Positions 1-8,604 of a stretch of 64,000 nt of DNA are shown piece after piece (position 1 is the stretch's first letter; each line of letters starts with the position of its first letter). Below the pieces are notes generated by a model. It saw only the letters and a program-made list of their open reading frames with translations. It was not told where the DNA came from and ran no database searches. The translations under genes were made by a program, and so were the position numbers. The stretch is from Halobaculum saliterrae (GTDB lineage Archaea; Halobacteriota; Halobacteria; Halobacteriales; Haloferacaceae): NCBI RefSeq assembly GCF_009831625.1, contig NZ_WUUS01000001.1:186301-250300 (forward strand), given 5' to 3'.

Positions 1-255
1 GCAGACGCCGAGCACGGGCGTTCCCGACTCGGCCGCCGCGCGGACCTCGGCCATGATCGGTTGCCGTGCGGCCATCGCGCCGGCGCGGAGGTAGTCGCCG
101 TAGGAGAAGCCGCCGGGAACGACGATGCCGTCGGTGTCGTCCGGGAGGCCGTCCGCGTGCCAGACGCGCTCGGCGTCGACTCCGAGGTGCGTGAGCGCGC
201 GGACGGCGTCGCGGTCGCAGTTCGAGCCGCCGAACTGGACGACTGCGACCGTCAC
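1..255 (-). CDS. purQ: Phosphoribosylformylglycinamidine synthase subunit PurQ (N-terminal part)
   Basis: This is the first 85 residues of the glutaminase subunit of FGAM synthase; the rest lies beyond the left edge. It frees ammonia from glutamine for PurL in step four of purine synthesis. The protein opens with [14 protein letters not shown], the class-I amidotransferase start, followed by [15 protein letters not shown] and ending at PVLGVC, whose Cys is the expected nucleophile. The start is GTG (253-255) with a GGTGAG stretch just upstream. purS lies 58 bases upstream on the same strand, so the two are probably cotranscribed. The family assignment is secure; the gene is incomplete only because of the window edge. 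Confidence 0.95.
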   Translation of the reverse strand, partial: MTVAVVQFGGSNCDRDAVRALTHLGVDAERVWHADGLPDDTDGIVVPGGFSYGDYLRAGAMAARQPIMAEVRAAAESGTPVLGVC

Positions 256-313
256 GCCGTCTCACCTCGCCGGGAGCGGCCACTGACGGTCGCAGTCGGA
301 TGAGTCGAGACCG

Positions 314-568
314 TCATTCGCGCTCCTCAACCGCCACCTCGTAGTCGTGGATGGTCGGGTTCGCGAGCAGCCGGTCGGCCATCTCGCCGGCGCGCTCGTC
401 GGCCTCGTCGGCGTCGGCGGCCTCCAGGTCGATCTCGAAGCGGTCGGCCGAGCGCAGGTCCTCCAGCTCGAAGCCGAGCCGTTCGAGCGCCCGCTGTGTC
501 GTCTCAGCCTCCGGGTCGAGCACGCCGTGCTTCAGGCGGACCGTCACCGTGGCGGTGTAGCCGGTCAT
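314..568 (-). CDS. purS: Phosphoribosylformylglycinamidine synthase subunit PurS
   Basis: Small 84-residue subunit that bridges PurQ and PurL in the three-part FGAM synthase of archaea and Gram-positive bacteria. The segments VRLKHGVLDPEAETTQRALERLGF and the C-terminal LLANPTIHDYEVAV are the usual PurS pattern, and the length is typical. The frame is open to 625, but the ATG at 566-568 (MTGYTATVTV) gives the normal family N-terminus. It is upstream of purQ on the same strand and divergent from purU, so the 122 bases from 569 to 690 must carry promoters for both directions. Confidence 0.95.
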   Translation of the reverse strand: MTGYTATVTVRLKHGVLDPEAETTQRALERLGFELEDLRSADRFEIDLEAADADEADERAGEMADRLLANPTIHDYEVAVEERE

Positions 569-690
569 CGTGCGACTCTGCGAGTTCATGCGCAAAATCC
601 GTTTCGGGACGGATTCGATATCCACGTTCGTGTACGGCAGTCGTCGCGCGGAGCGACACCTGTTTACTCGCGGGAGAGGAAACGATCGAC

Positions 691-1611
691 ATGACCGCGG
701 CCGACCGCCCGAATCCGAGACGCTGGGACACCGAGATCGTCGTCGTCGGGGACGACGCGACGGGACTGGTCGCCCGCGTCACCTCGCTGCTGTTCGAGCG
801 CGGGTGCAACATCGAGGACCTCGATCAGGACGTTCGCGACGGCGTGTTCCGGATGCGCCTGCACGCCGACACCGACGGGATGGTGTGCAAGCCGGCGACG
901 CTGGAGGAGGACCTGCAGGACCTCGGAACCGAACTCGGCGTCGACATTCGGGTTCGCCTCGCGGACGCCGAGGCGGCGCGCAAGGCCGCGCTGCTCGTGA
1001 CGAAGGAGGACCACGCCCCCCGCGCCGTGCTGGAGGCGTGCGAGGACGGAACCCTCGACGCGGAGGTGCCGGTGATGATCGGCAACCACGGCACCCTCCG
1101 GTCGCTCGCCGACGAGTACGGCGTGCCCTTCGTCGACGTGGGCGACGACGGCGGCTCCCACGACGAGCGCGAGCTGCTGCGGGTGCTCGACGAGTACGAC
1201 GTCGACTGTCTGGTGCTCGCGCGGTTCATGCGCATCCTCTCGCCGGAGGTCGTCTTCCGCTACGAGGGGCGCATCATCAACGTCCATCCCTCGCTGCTGC
1301 CGGCGTACCCCGGCGCGGAGGCGTACCGGCAGGCCGTCGAGGGCGGCGCGCGCGTCCACGGCGCCACCGCCCACTACGTGACGACGGACCTCGATCAGGG
1401 GCCGATCATCGCCCAGCGGGCGTTCCCGGTCGAGCCGGACGACGGCCCCGAGGACCTGAAGGAGCGCGGGCAGCCGTTGGAGGCGGAGGCGCTCGTCGCC
1501 GGGCTCCGGGCGCACCTCGACGACGCCGTCGTCGTCCGACGCGGGCGCACCCACTTCCGCGAGGGCGTCGACCCGGACGCCTACGATCTGGGCGGCGTCA
1601 CCGCGGAGTAG
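691..1611 (+). CDS. purU: Formyltetrahydrofolate deformylase PurU
   Basis: 306 residues. It hydrolyses 10-formyl-THF to formate and THF in the cytoplasm. Residues about 15-85 form an ACT domain (EIVVVGDDATGLVARVTSLL), and residues about 95-285 form a formyltransferase-fold domain. The catalytic set is visible as N197 and H199 in INVHPSLLPAYPG and D235 in DLDQGPII. The ATG at 691 is preferred over upstream in-frame starts because it leaves only a short acidic leader before the ACT domain. It sits among purine genes, and the formate it releases could feed formyl transfer or the formate dehydrogenase encoded from 7.6 kb. That link is inference. Confidence 0.93.
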   Translation: MTAADRPNPRRWDTEIVVVGDDATGLVARVTSLLFERGCNIEDLDQDVRDGVFRMRLHADTDGMVCKPATLEEDLQDLGTELGVDIRVRLADAEAARKAALLVTKEDHAPRAVLEACEDGTLDAEVPVMIGNHGTLRSLADEYGVPFVDVGDDGGSHDERELLRVLDEYDVDCLVLARFMRILSPEVVFRYEGRIINVHPSLLPAYPGAEAYRQAVEGGARVHGATAHYVTTDLDQGPIIAQRAFPVEPDDGPEDLKERGQPLEAEALVAGLRAHLDDAVVVRRGRTHFREGVDPDAYDLGGVTAE

Positions 1612-1623
1612 CCGTCACCTCGG

Positions 1624-1707
1624 CCACTATCGCTCCGGGTGGCATCACCTGACCACCGTCGCTCCGGGTGCCGTCGCCCGGGAACCATCGTCCCGGACGC
1701 CGTCCCC
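1624..1707. repeat. Imperfect 30-base tandem repeat between convergent purU and purC
   Basis: Three degenerate copies of about 30 bases, each containing a TCG(C)TCCGGG(T/A) core followed by GCCGTC or GGCATC, start near 1624, 1653 and 1684. They fill almost the whole space between the stops of purU and purC. No coding or strong hairpin potential is evident. It may be a slippage product. Confidence 0.4.
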
Positions 1708-1712
1708 GCGCC

Positions 1713-2732
1713 TCAGAGGTCGCGGACGGCGTCGACCGCCTCGGCGACGGGCGGGGCGTCGAACCAGTCGGTGCCGGTGTAGGCGTTCGTGCCGGCGGCG
1801 TACATGTCCGCGACGCGCTCGATCACGTCAGGATCGAGCGCCTGAGGTTCGACGGCACACAGCGGCCGCCAGTCGGCGACGGCCTCGTCGTCGGCACGTG
1901 CCTTCGCCTCGCTCACGGCCTCGACCCACTCGGGCGCGATCCGCTTGTAGTGCTGTCGGACGACCTCCTTGGACACCTCCTGCCCGTCGTACGCGAAGCG
2001 GTTCTCGTCGAACGTGCCGACCACGTCGGCGACGCGCACCTCGCCGTCGGCGTACACGCACTCGATCTTGCCGTCCTCGTGGACGAAGCCCGCCTCCGCG
2101 GCGCGCTCGGTGACCAGGTCGTTCACCTCGCGGGCGACCGACTCCAGCTCCGTCAGCGGCGCCGCGCCGGCGACCGCGTCGGCCTCGTCGGCGCCGAGGT
2201 AGCGGTCCTGCTCCTCGTACTTCGTTGAGAACTCCACGACCGGCTCCGGCAGATCGACGGGGCCGGCGGGCCACTCGTCGCGGTCGAGCCCCACGTCGCG
2301 CGGCGAGGTGCGCGAGCGGAGGCTCGAACCGACCGGGACGGCGTTGCGGAAGACGACCTCGAGGGGGACGACGTAGCCCGCCGCCTCGCGGGCCTCCTCG
2401 TGGAACGTGTCGTAGTCGTACGCGCCGTCGACGAAGGGCAGGTCCGGCACCGTCGCCAGTTCGATAGCGAGTTCGCGGGGCGGCTCGTCGACGGTCGACA
2501 GCGGCTCGGCGTCGGGGCCGACGCCGCGGTAGTGGGTGGGGACGCCGGCGTCCTCCAGCAGTTCGAAGTTGTACGCGCCCATGGTGCACAGGGACCTCCC
2601 CTTCCCCGGGATCGGGTCGGGCATCTTCCCCCAGTCGAAGACGGAGTAGTCGTCGGTGAAGGCGAACCGGCCGGCGCCGAGGCCGTCTGCGGTCGGCTCG
2701 CGCTCGACGACGAACTCCTTGACGCTCGTCAT
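1713..2732 (-). CDS. purC: Phosphoribosylaminoimidazole-succinocarboxamide synthase PurC
   Basis: 339 residues. ATP-dependent ligase joining CAIR and aspartate to give SAICAR. Residues [21 protein letters not shown] near the N-terminus hold the nucleotide-binding start of the SAICAR fold. [20 protein letters not shown] and the acidic [25 protein letters not shown] segment are also characteristic. The ATG at 2730-2732 ([11 protein letters not shown]) was chosen; the frame is open further upstream, but the added residues are Pro-rich and not family-like. The gene is longer than the bacterial form (about 240), as usual for haloarchaea. It is convergent with purU. Confidence 0.93.
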   Translation of the reverse strand: MTSVKEFVVEREPTADGLGAGRFAFTDDYSVFDWGKMPDPIPGKGRSLCTMGAYNFELLEDAGVPTHYRGVGPDAEPLSTVDEPPRELAIELATVPDLPFVDGAYDYDTFHEEAREAAGYVVPLEVVFRNAVPVGSSLRSRTSPRDVGLDRDEWPAGPVDLPEPVVEFSTKYEEQDRYLGADEADAVAGAAPLTELESVAREVNDLVTERAAEAGFVHEDGKIECVYADGEVRVADVVGTFDENRFAYDGQEVSKEVVRQHYKRIAPEWVEAVSEAKARADDEAVADWRPLCAVEPQALDPDVIERVADMYAAGTNAYTGTDWFDAPPVAEAVDAVRDL

Positions 2733-2807
2733 GGTCGGTGGGGCGGGCGCGGGGGGCAAGAATCCTTCCACTCTCGTGCGTATCTCGGCGGAGGCAGAGA
2801 GGTATGT

Positions 2808-2823
2808 ATCCACGTTTGTGGAT
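2808..2823. terminator. Perfect 6-bp hairpin between the glcD-like gene and purC
   Basis: ATCCAC (2808-2813) and GTGGAT (2818-2823) form a perfect 6-bp stem around GTTT. It lies just past the stop of the minus-strand FAD oxidase gene (2836) and upstream of purC. It could be a transcript end or a regulatory dyad for purC. The sequence does not decide between these. Confidence 0.35.
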
Positions 2824-2835
2824 TCGGCGCGGCCG

Positions 2836-4251
2836 CTACTCCTCGGGCACGATCTTTCCGGGATTGAGCGTCCCGTTCGGGTCGAGCGCCGCCTTGACCG
2901 CCCGCATCGCCCCGACCGCGGCGGGGCCGTGCTCCCGTTCCAGGTACTTCCGTTTGCCCGCGCCGATGCCGTGTTCGCCGGTGGCGGTGCCGCCCAGCTC
3001 CAGCGCGCGCTCGACCAACTCGCCGTAGGCGGCCTCCGCGCGCGCGACCTCGTCCGGGTCGTCCGGGTTCTGCAGGACGAAGTAGTGGAGGTTGCCGTCC
3101 CCGGCGTGGCCGAAGCACGGGACGAACAGGTCGTACTCGTCGGCGACGTCCTTCACCGCCCGGATCATCTCCGGATACGAGCCGATGGGGACGGTCACGT
3201 CGCCGGGCTGTCCCATCTCGCGGTCGGAGTCGTACGCCTCCGCCGCGTAGGTGATGTCCTTGCGCGCCTGCCACAGCTCCTCCATGCGCTCGCCGCTGGC
3301 TATCTCGAACTCCTCGACGCCGTGGGCCTCGAAGACGGCGCGGCAGAAGTCGATCTCCTCGTCGATCCCGTGGTTCGCGTGGAACTCCACGAACACCATC
3401 GGGCGCTCGGGGAGGGCGGCGTCGCTGTAGGCGTTGGCGAGCATCGCCGTCTCGGCGTCGAACAGCTCGATCTTCGCCACGTCGACGCCGGCGGTGACGG
3501 CGTCGGAGATGGCGGCGGTCGCGTCGTCGAGCGTCGGGAAGGTGGCCCGACCGCCCCTGACCTGTTCAGGCCTGCCCGCGAGCTCGAGCGTGGCGCGCGT
3601 GACGATCCCGAGGGTGCCCTCACTGCCGATCAGCAGCTCCTTCAGGTTGTACCCGGAGGACGACTTCGCGGCCTTCGACCCCACGGTCGTCACCGACCCG
3701 TCCGCGAGGACGACCTCCAGTTCGAGCACCCAGTCGGCCACCTCGCCGTACTTGACCGTCTGCATCCCCGACGCGTCGGTCGCGATCATCCCGCCGATCG
3801 TGGAGATGTCGCCCGAGGAGGGCAGCGGCGGGAAGAACAGGCCGTGTCTCGCGACCGCCTCGTCCACGTCGGCACCGATGGCTCCCGGGCCCACGTCGAC
3901 CTGGAGGTCGTCCGGCCGGATCTCGTGGACCTCGTCCATCCGGGTCATGTCGAGACTGATCCCCGCGTGTGCCGGGACCGCGCCGTCCTCCAAGCCGGTT
4001 CCCGCGGCGTACGCCGTCACGGGGACGCCGCGCTCGTCCGCGCCGGCGACGACGGCCGACACGTCCGCGGTCGACTCCGGGTACACGACCGCGTCGGGGC
4101 GAACCGCGTCGGCGTCGGCGGTCGTGTAGTCGGTCGCGTGCTCGTCGCGGTCGCCGTCCCCGAGGCTCACCTCCCCCTCCAGTTCGAGGTCCGCGAGGAA
4201 GCCCACGTCGTGGCGTGGTGGCCTCGCCGACGCATCTTCCGTGGTTGTCAT
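2836..4251 (-). CDS. FAD-linked oxidase, GlcD / D-lactate dehydrogenase family
   Basis: 471 residues of the PCMH-type FAD oxidase family (GlcD, Dld, D-2-hydroxyglutarate dehydrogenases). The FAD-binding half holds [18 protein letters not shown] and [22 protein letters not shown]. The C-terminal half holds the substrate/metal motif [13 protein letters not shown] and [16 protein letters not shown]. No iron-sulfur C-terminal domain is fused, and no GlcE or GlcF gene is adjacent, so its electron acceptor is unknown. The ATG at 4249-4251 starts MTTTEDAS; the longer frame adds nine unconvincing residues. The substrate is probably D-lactate or glycolate, but sequence alone does not settle it. Divergent from cofH. 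Confidence 0.88.
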   Translation of the reverse strand: MTTTEDASARPPRHDVGFLADLELEGEVSLGDGDRDEHATDYTTADADAVRPDAVVYPESTADVSAVVAGADERGVPVTAYAAGTGLEDGAVPAHAGISLDMTRMDEVHEIRPDDLQVDVGPGAIGADVDEAVARHGLFFPPLPSSGDISTIGGMIATDASGMQTVKYGEVADWVLELEVVLADGSVTTVGSKAAKSSSGYNLKELLIGSEGTLGIVTRATLELAGRPEQVRGGRATFPTLDDATAAISDAVTAGVDVAKIELFDAETAMLANAYSDAALPERPMVFVEFHANHGIDEEIDFCRAVFEAHGVEEFEIASGERMEELWQARKDITYAAEAYDSDREMGQPGDVTVPIGSYPEMIRAVKDVADEYDLFVPCFGHAGDGNLHYFVLQNPDDPDEVARAEAAYGELVERALELGGTATGEHGIGAGKRKYLEREHGPAAVGAMRAVKAALDPNGTLNPGKIVPEE

Positions 4252-4347
4252 TAGCTCACAATACCGGCGGGTCCACAATCAACACACCGATCGGCGGGGT
4301 GGCCGCGACCGGCCCGTTTTTCACGCCGTGCCGACACCGGTACGACG

Positions 4348-5754
4348 ATGACGCGACCGTCAGCGGCCGACCTCGACCCCGACGACCTCGGGTTCGAGCA
4401 CGTTCCCGAGACCGACCAGTCGTTCGAGAACGCGCTGGCGAAGGCGCGCGACGGGACCCGCCTGACGGTCGACGACGCGGTCGAACTGCTGACGACCGGC
4501 AGCGACGCCACCGGTATCGACCGCGAGCGAAAGGAGGCGGTGCTGGAGGCGGCCGACTGCCGACGGGCGGAGGTCGTCGGCGACGAGGTGACGTTCGTCG
4601 CGAACCTCAACAACAACGTCACCACCGCCTGCAACACGGGCTGTCTGTTCTGCAACTTCAAGGACACCGCCCACCAGTTCGAGGCCGACCACGACGGCCA
4701 GCACGCCGGCTTCACGAAGACGCCGGCGGAGTCGCGCGCGGCGGTCCGGGCGGCCGTCGAGCGCGGCGTCTACGAGGTCACGTCCGTCTCGGGACTCCAC
4801 CCGGCGTTCGCGCTGAACGACGAGCATCACGAGGTCCTGCGCGGCGTCGACGACGCGGCGCGCGCGGTCAACTACAAGCCGCCGGAGGCGTACGACACCG
4901 ATCCGGGCACCTACGTCGAACAGATGGACGCGATGAGCGTCGACGGCGTCCACCTCCACTCGATGACCCCCGAGGAGGCGTACCACGCCCGCCGCGGCAC
5001 CGACTGGAGCTACGAGGAGGTGTACCGGACGCTCGCCGAGGCCGGCCTCGACTCGGCGCCCGGGACGGCCGCGGAGATCCTCGTCGACGAGGTACGCGAC
5101 GTGATCTGCCCCGGCAAGATCGACACCGAAGGCTGGATCGACGCGATGGAGGGCGCGATGGCCGCCGGGCTCGACACCACGGCAACGATCATGTACGGTC
5201 ACGTCGACAACGAGATGCATCGCGCGATGCACCTGAAGCGGGTGCGCGACCTGCAGGACCGCACCGGCGGGATCACGGAGTTCGTCCCGCTCTCCTTTGT
5301 CCACGAGCGCACGCCGCTGTACGAGCACGGCGTCGTCGACGGCGGCGCGAGCGACGCCGAGGACGAGCTCCTCATCGCCGTCTCGCGACTGTTCCTCGAC
5401 AACGTCGAGAACGTCCAGACCTCGTGGGTGAAGTACGGCGACGAGAAGGCGTTGAAGACGCTCTCCTGTGGCGCGAACGACTTCATGGGCACCATCCTCT
5501 CCGAGGAGATCACCAAGCGCGCGGGCGGCTCGTTCGGCGAGTTCCGCAGCTTCGACGACTACGTCGAGTTGATCACCTCGGTCGGTCGGGTCCCCGTCGA
5601 ACGGTCGACGGACTACCGCGACCGTCGCCGGATCGACCCCGACGAGGGTCCGCCGTTCGGGCCGACGCTCGGCCCGAAGGCCGACGGGACGCCCCTACTC
5701 AGCGGCCCCGAGCGCGCGGAGCGCGCGGGCGACGCGGCGGCCGCGGACGACTAG
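4348..5754 (+). CDS. cofH: 7,8-didemethyl-8-hydroxy-5-deazariboflavin synthase subunit CofH
   Basis: 468 residues. Radical SAM subunit that, with CofG, builds the FO chromophore of coenzyme F420. The cluster motif is C95-x3-C99-x2-C102 (ACNTGCLFCNF), followed by GVYEVTSVSGLHP and DGVHLHSMTPEEAYHARRGTDWS typical of CofH. LETAGITEFVPLSF-like residues occur near 305 (GGITEFVPLSFVHERTPLY). The ATG at 4348 has a T-rich box (GTTTTTCA) about 30 bases upstream, consistent with a short leader. cofG is not adjacent here. It is longer than methanogen CofH because of the acidic haloarchaeal N- and C-terminal extensions. Confidence 0.93.
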   Translation: MTRPSAADLDPDDLGFEHVPETDQSFENALAKARDGTRLTVDDAVELLTTGSDATGIDRERKEAVLEAADCRRAEVVGDEVTFVANLNNNVTTACNTGCLFCNFKDTAHQFEADHDGQHAGFTKTPAESRAAVRAAVERGVYEVTSVSGLHPAFALNDEHHEVLRGVDDAARAVNYKPPEAYDTDPGTYVEQMDAMSVDGVHLHSMTPEEAYHARRGTDWSYEEVYRTLAEAGLDSAPGTAAEILVDEVRDVICPGKIDTEGWIDAMEGAMAAGLDTTATIMYGHVDNEMHRAMHLKRVRDLQDRTGGITEFVPLSFVHERTPLYEHGVVDGGASDAEDELLIAVSRLFLDNVENVQTSWVKYGDEKALKTLSCGANDFMGTILSEEITKRAGGSFGEFRSFDDYVELITSVGRVPVERSTDYRDRRRIDPDEGPPFGPTLGPKADGTPLLSGPERAERAGDAAAADD

Positions 5755-5922
5755 GTCGGTTCGACGACGAACGACTGGCCGCGGCTGTTCACGAGTCGGT
5801 CCGTTTGCGACGAGAGCCTGTCCGAGCCACCGGTCGGAGTGAAGCGTGCCGCCGTCTCGCGGTCGGCCCCTCGCCGTCGCTGGCGGGATCGGATCGCCAC
5901 GAGAACGCCCGACGAACCCCGA

Positions 5923-6312
5923 TCAGTCCTTCCCGAACCGGATCCCGTCGTCCACGAGCCGATAGTTCCGTTCGCGGTCGATGCGCTCGGCGAGCCAGTC
6001 GACCTCGTACACCTGCGCGGCCAGTTCGATGTAGAGATCGCGCCACGCGATCGCGTAGATGGGCGACTGCCCCCACGCGCGCAGTTCGGGGACGAACTCG
6101 TCGTAGATCTCCGCGCGCTCCTCGGCGTACTCGAGGAAGTCGACCGCGACCGCGGCGGCCTCCGACTCGTCGTCCGCGTCGCCGAAGCCGTCCTCCAGGG
6201 CCTGTCTGTAGCCCGCGACGGCGCGGCGGATGTCCTGCTCGGCGGCGCCGTCGTCGTCGGGGAGCGATTCGAGCACGCCGCGAGGGATCGCGAGATCCAG
6301 ATCCACGTCCAT
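5923..6312 (-). CDS. Conserved haloarchaeal protein of unknown function
   Basis: 129 residues, strongly acidic, with no membrane segment or signal. It has a helical look, with many Tyr/Trp-containing amphipathic stretches (FLEYAEERAEIYDEFVPELRAWG, YAIAWRDLYIELAAQVYEVDWL). Codon use matches its neighbours and the ATG at 6310-6312 is unambiguous. The 168 bases between it and the end of cofH hold nothing I recognise. I cannot assign a family. Confidence 0.7.
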   Translation of the reverse strand: MDVDLDLAIPRGVLESLPDDDGAAEQDIRRAVAGYRQALEDGFGDADDESEAAAVAVDFLEYAEERAEIYDEFVPELRAWGQSPIYAIAWRDLYIELAAQVYEVDWLAERIDRERNYRLVDDGIRFGKD

Positions 6313-6436
6313 GTCCCGGAGTTCGGCGGACGCGGGTAAAGGCTTCCGTCGGGCGAACCGGCCGCCGTCGTCTCGGCTCCGACCGCCTCAGCCGGCCCCG
6401 CATCGGGCGGGACGGCTTCCGACCGACCGAACGTCG

Positions 6437-6595
6437 TCACTCCCCGTCGAGAAACCGCGACAGCGACCCCGCACACGACACACACAACAGGGCACGAACG
6501 GCGCCCTCGGGAGCGATCCCGTCGATCGCGGCGTACTCGTCGCCGGGCCGGATCGTCTCCCCGCACCGGTCGCACTCGTGGGCGTTTCGGAGCAT
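6437..6595 (-). CDS. 52-residue zinc-finger protein
   Basis: A 52-residue protein with two CxxC knuckles: CDRC near residue 8 and CVSC near residue 38, separated by a short EYAAIDGIAPEG loop. This pattern is expected for a single zinc ribbon. The start is ATG at 6593-6595. Such tiny two-CPxCG-like proteins are abundant in haloarchaea and are often regulators, but nothing here identifies a partner. It lies upstream on the minus strand of the 129-residue protein, 125 bases away. Confidence 0.7.
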   Translation of the reverse strand: MLRNAHECDRCGETIRPGDEYAAIDGIAPEGAVRALLCVSCAGSLSRFLDGE

Positions 6596-6633
6596 CGCTT
6601 ACCCCCCCGGACGCGTCCCGGCCGACGGCGGGA

Positions 6634-6819
6634 TCAGATGTACCCCAGGGTGCTGGCGACGAGTCCGATGACGAACAGCGCCACCGCCACCGCAGTCAAC
6701 TCCATGCGCGTCGACCCTTCCCCGCCCGTGCCGCCAATGCGCAGGACGATCGCCAACCCGACGAGCGCCACGACGAGCACCACGACGCTGTACACAGTAT
6801 TGAGGAGTGCCGAGACCAT
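6634..6819 (-). CDS. 61-residue two-helix membrane protein
   Basis: 61 residues with two hydrophobic helices (about 8-27 and 42-60), joined by a Gly/Thr-rich loop carrying one Arg-Met pair. There is no catalytic residue or known motif. The ATG at 6817-6819 gives a compact protein; longer in-frame extensions run into the divergent promoter of the next gene. Function unknown. Confidence 0.6.
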   Translation of the reverse strand: MVSALLNTVYSVVVLVVALVGLAIVLRIGGTGGEGSTRMELTAVAVALFVIGLVASTLGYI

Positions 6820-6915
6820 GATCCGCGGGTGTCTCCGACGCCTAATAAAACTCCGTACCGACCCACGGCCGTTCCGGGGACGGCGACGTGTCCCGGGTGC
6901 CGGTGCCGCGGGGCG

Positions 6916-6924
6916 AATATATAT
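6916..6924 (+). promoter_or_regulatory. TATA box for the 134-residue protein gene
   Basis: AATATATAT lies 26-34 bases upstream of the ATG at 6950. This is the spacing expected for an archaeal TATA element driving a leaderless transcript. Confidence 0.75.
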
Positions 6925-6949
6925 CCGGGCGGGCCGCCGACGCCGGGGT

Positions 6950-7354
6950 ATGCGAATGGAACTGCGCGTCTGCAAGCACTGCCTCGCCGGGGAGCACGGC
7001 AACCCGTCGAAGACCGAGGTGTCGAACGACATGGTTGAGTGCGCCGAGACCGTCCGCGAGTACAAGGACCTCATCGGACTGGACAACATCTACATCACGA
7101 AGGTGACCGAGGGCGACAGCGGCGCCGCCCAGGCGCTGCCGGCGGTCGTCGCCAGCATCGAGGGGAACCAGATCCAGCTGTCGGACACCCAGCTCGTGAT
7201 GGAGGACAACGACGGCAACATGCTCGTGTACCCCGAGCCGAAGGACATCCTCGAGGTGCTCACGCGCAACGTCGAGCAGATCAACACCCACACCAGCAAC
7301 GACGTGACCGTCGACCTGAGCGAGGAGGCGCTGCGTCTCGGCGTCGACGCCTGA
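6950..7354 (+). CDS. Conserved haloarchaeal cytoplasmic protein (134 aa)
   Basis: 134 residues, acidic and soluble. The N-terminus has a CKHC pair followed by AGEHGNPSKTE. The middle reads like a beta-rich domain (NIYITKVTEGDSG, NQIQLSDTQLVMEDNDGNMLVYPEP). A single CxxC pair is not enough for a full zinc site unless the protein dimerises or uses His19. The start at 6950 fits the TATA box 26 bases upstream; an alternative ATG two codons later (6956) cannot be excluded. I do not recognise a function. Confidence 0.7.
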   Translation: MRMELRVCKHCLAGEHGNPSKTEVSNDMVECAETVREYKDLIGLDNIYITKVTEGDSGAAQALPAVVASIEGNQIQLSDTQLVMEDNDGNMLVYPEPKDILEVLTRNVEQINTHTSNDVTVDLSEEALRLGVDA

Positions 7355-7366
7355 CCGGATCGCACG

Positions 7367-7501
7367 TCACACGCGTCGGCCGTTCCCGATCGGTCGCTCG
7401 AACGGGATCCGACACTCCCCCTTCTTGAGCCAGTACTCGCCAGCCGCGAGCGTCGCGCCCGTCGCCTCCGGGGGCGGACGCGACGACCGGGGCGTGGGCA
7501 C
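7367..7501 (-). CDS. Possible 44-residue protein downstream of the formate dehydrogenase operon
   Basis: A GTG-started frame of 44 codons ends in TGA at 7367-7369. The second half (GEYWLKKGECRIPFERPIG) looks like real protein, with aromatic and basic residues unusual for a shadow frame. The first half is Pro/Arg-rich and unconvincing. It overlaps no other gene and lies downstream of the cytochrome b gene. It may be a genuine microprotein with a different start, or chance. Confidence 0.25.
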   Translation of the reverse strand: MPTPRSSRPPPEATGATLAAGEYWLKKGECRIPFERPIGNGRRV

Positions 7502-7520
7502 TCAGTCCGCTCTCGACGTC

Positions 7521-7569
7521 GGAGGAAGAAAGCGGAAGAGGAAGTGGAAGAGGAGAGGAGGAGGAAGAG
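7521..7569. repeat. 49-base polypurine tract, probable pyrimidine-rich transcript end
   Basis: 47 of 49 bases are purine on the plus strand (interruptions at 7533 and 7545), built of GGAAGAG-like units. Read from the minus strand it is a C/U-rich stretch beginning 28 bases past the stop of the formate dehydrogenase operon. This fits a pyrimidine-rich archaeal termination region. Confidence 0.5.
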
Positions 7570-7596
7570 TCCGTGCGGCGCGGGCCGATGCCCGCC

Positions 7597-8604
7597 TCAG
7601 TCGTCGGACTCGACGTGTCCGCCGTCGGCGGCGGTCGTCGGCTCCGACGCCTCCTGCTCCAGCTGCTTCTGCCAGCGGACGCGCAGGAGGTTGCCGTACA
7701 TCTGCAGGACGAGTCCGAGCAGCAGCACGAACATGCCCATGTTGATGCCGACGGTCAGCAGGATGTCGGTCGGGCCCCCGCCGATGGCGATCTCACGCGG
7801 CACGGGGTACCCCTCGTCGAACAGGCTGCCGAGCAGAACCGATACGATGCCGATCACGGTCATCGCGCCGACGACCGTCGACGCCATGTTCCAGGAGGGA
7901 GCGAGCTCGAGCAGCTCGATGCCCGTTCCCTCGGTGTCGTCGTCGTGGTCCTCGGGGATCATCGACTTCGGGATGAACGCCTTCACCTCGACCGGGTACA
8001 GCGCCGGGTGGAAGCCGTGTTCGAAGATGTGGAACATGACCCCCATCAGCATGATGACGCCCAGCAGGCCGTGGAACGTGACGAACGCCGCGGCGGCGGT
8101 CTTCGTCGCCATGATCTCCATCACGCCCGTCTTCGACCAGATGAGGATCCCCGAGATGGTCAGCAGCGTCAGTTCGATCGCGAAGATGAACACGACGCCC
8201 TTGCCGATGTAGGTGAGCAGCGGGATCTCGTCGGCCGTGCCGCCCGCGAACTGGCGGGCGTTCGGGTGGCGCTCGTCGGCGTTCCCCAGGAGGAACTGCA
8301 CGTCCTGGATGAACGCGTCGAAGTCGCCCTTCGACGGCAGGATCTCCCGGAAGTTGCCGCGACCGGTGTCGGTCGTCAGCATCATCAGCATCCAGAAGAC
8401 GATGAGCGCGAGCAGTCCGCCGCCCGCGATGCGGTGGACGGCGGAGACCCCCTGGGCGCCGCCCATGAGGTTCACCATCCACCACAGCTCGTCGTTGAAC
8501 ATGAGGCTGTAGCCCGAGAAGAACAGCACGAACACGTCCAGCGCCAGCAGCGTGTGGAACGTGGTCGTCATCTTGCTGAACTTCCCGTGGTCGAGTTGCG
8601 TCAT
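7597..8604 (-). CDS. Formate dehydrogenase-type cytochrome b subunit
   Basis: 335 residues, integral membrane. It resembles the gamma subunit of respiratory formate dehydrogenases (di-haem cytochrome b561-like). At least five hydrophobic helices are visible, with histidines suitable as haem ligands: VHRIAGGGLLALIVFW, FVTFHGLLGVIML and MFHIFEHGFHPALYP. It would carry electrons from the iron-sulfur subunit to the quinone pool. It ends the operon; its ATG overlaps the stop of the preceding gene by four bases, so translation is coupled. An extra C-terminal helix pair (VVGAMTVIGIVSVLLGSL, ILLTVGINMGMFVLLLGLVL) extends it beyond the roughly 220 residues of E. coli FdnI. Confidence 0.82.
   Translation of the reverse strand: MTQLDHGKFSKMTTTFHTLLALDVFVLFFSGYSLMFNDELWWMVNLMGGAQGVSAVHRIAGGGLLALIVFWMLMMLTTDTGRGNFREILPSKGDFDAFIQDVQFLLGNADERHPNARQFAGGTADEIPLLTYIGKGVVFIFAIELTLLTISGILIWSKTGVMEIMATKTAAAAFVTFHGLLGVIMLMGVMFHIFEHGFHPALYPVEVKAFIPKSMIPEDHDDDTEGTGIELLELAPSWNMASTVVGAMTVIGIVSVLLGSLFDEGYPVPREIAIGGGPTDILLTVGINMGMFVLLLGLVLQMYGNLLRVRWQKQLEQEASEPTTAADGGHVESDD

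Noticed and set aside
3969-6671. A 900-codon plus-strand open frame spanning the FAD oxidase, cofH and following genes
   Set aside because: It is Arg/Pro/Gly-rich with no domain, overlaps several well-supported genes and arises from GC-rich codon bias in a shadow frame.
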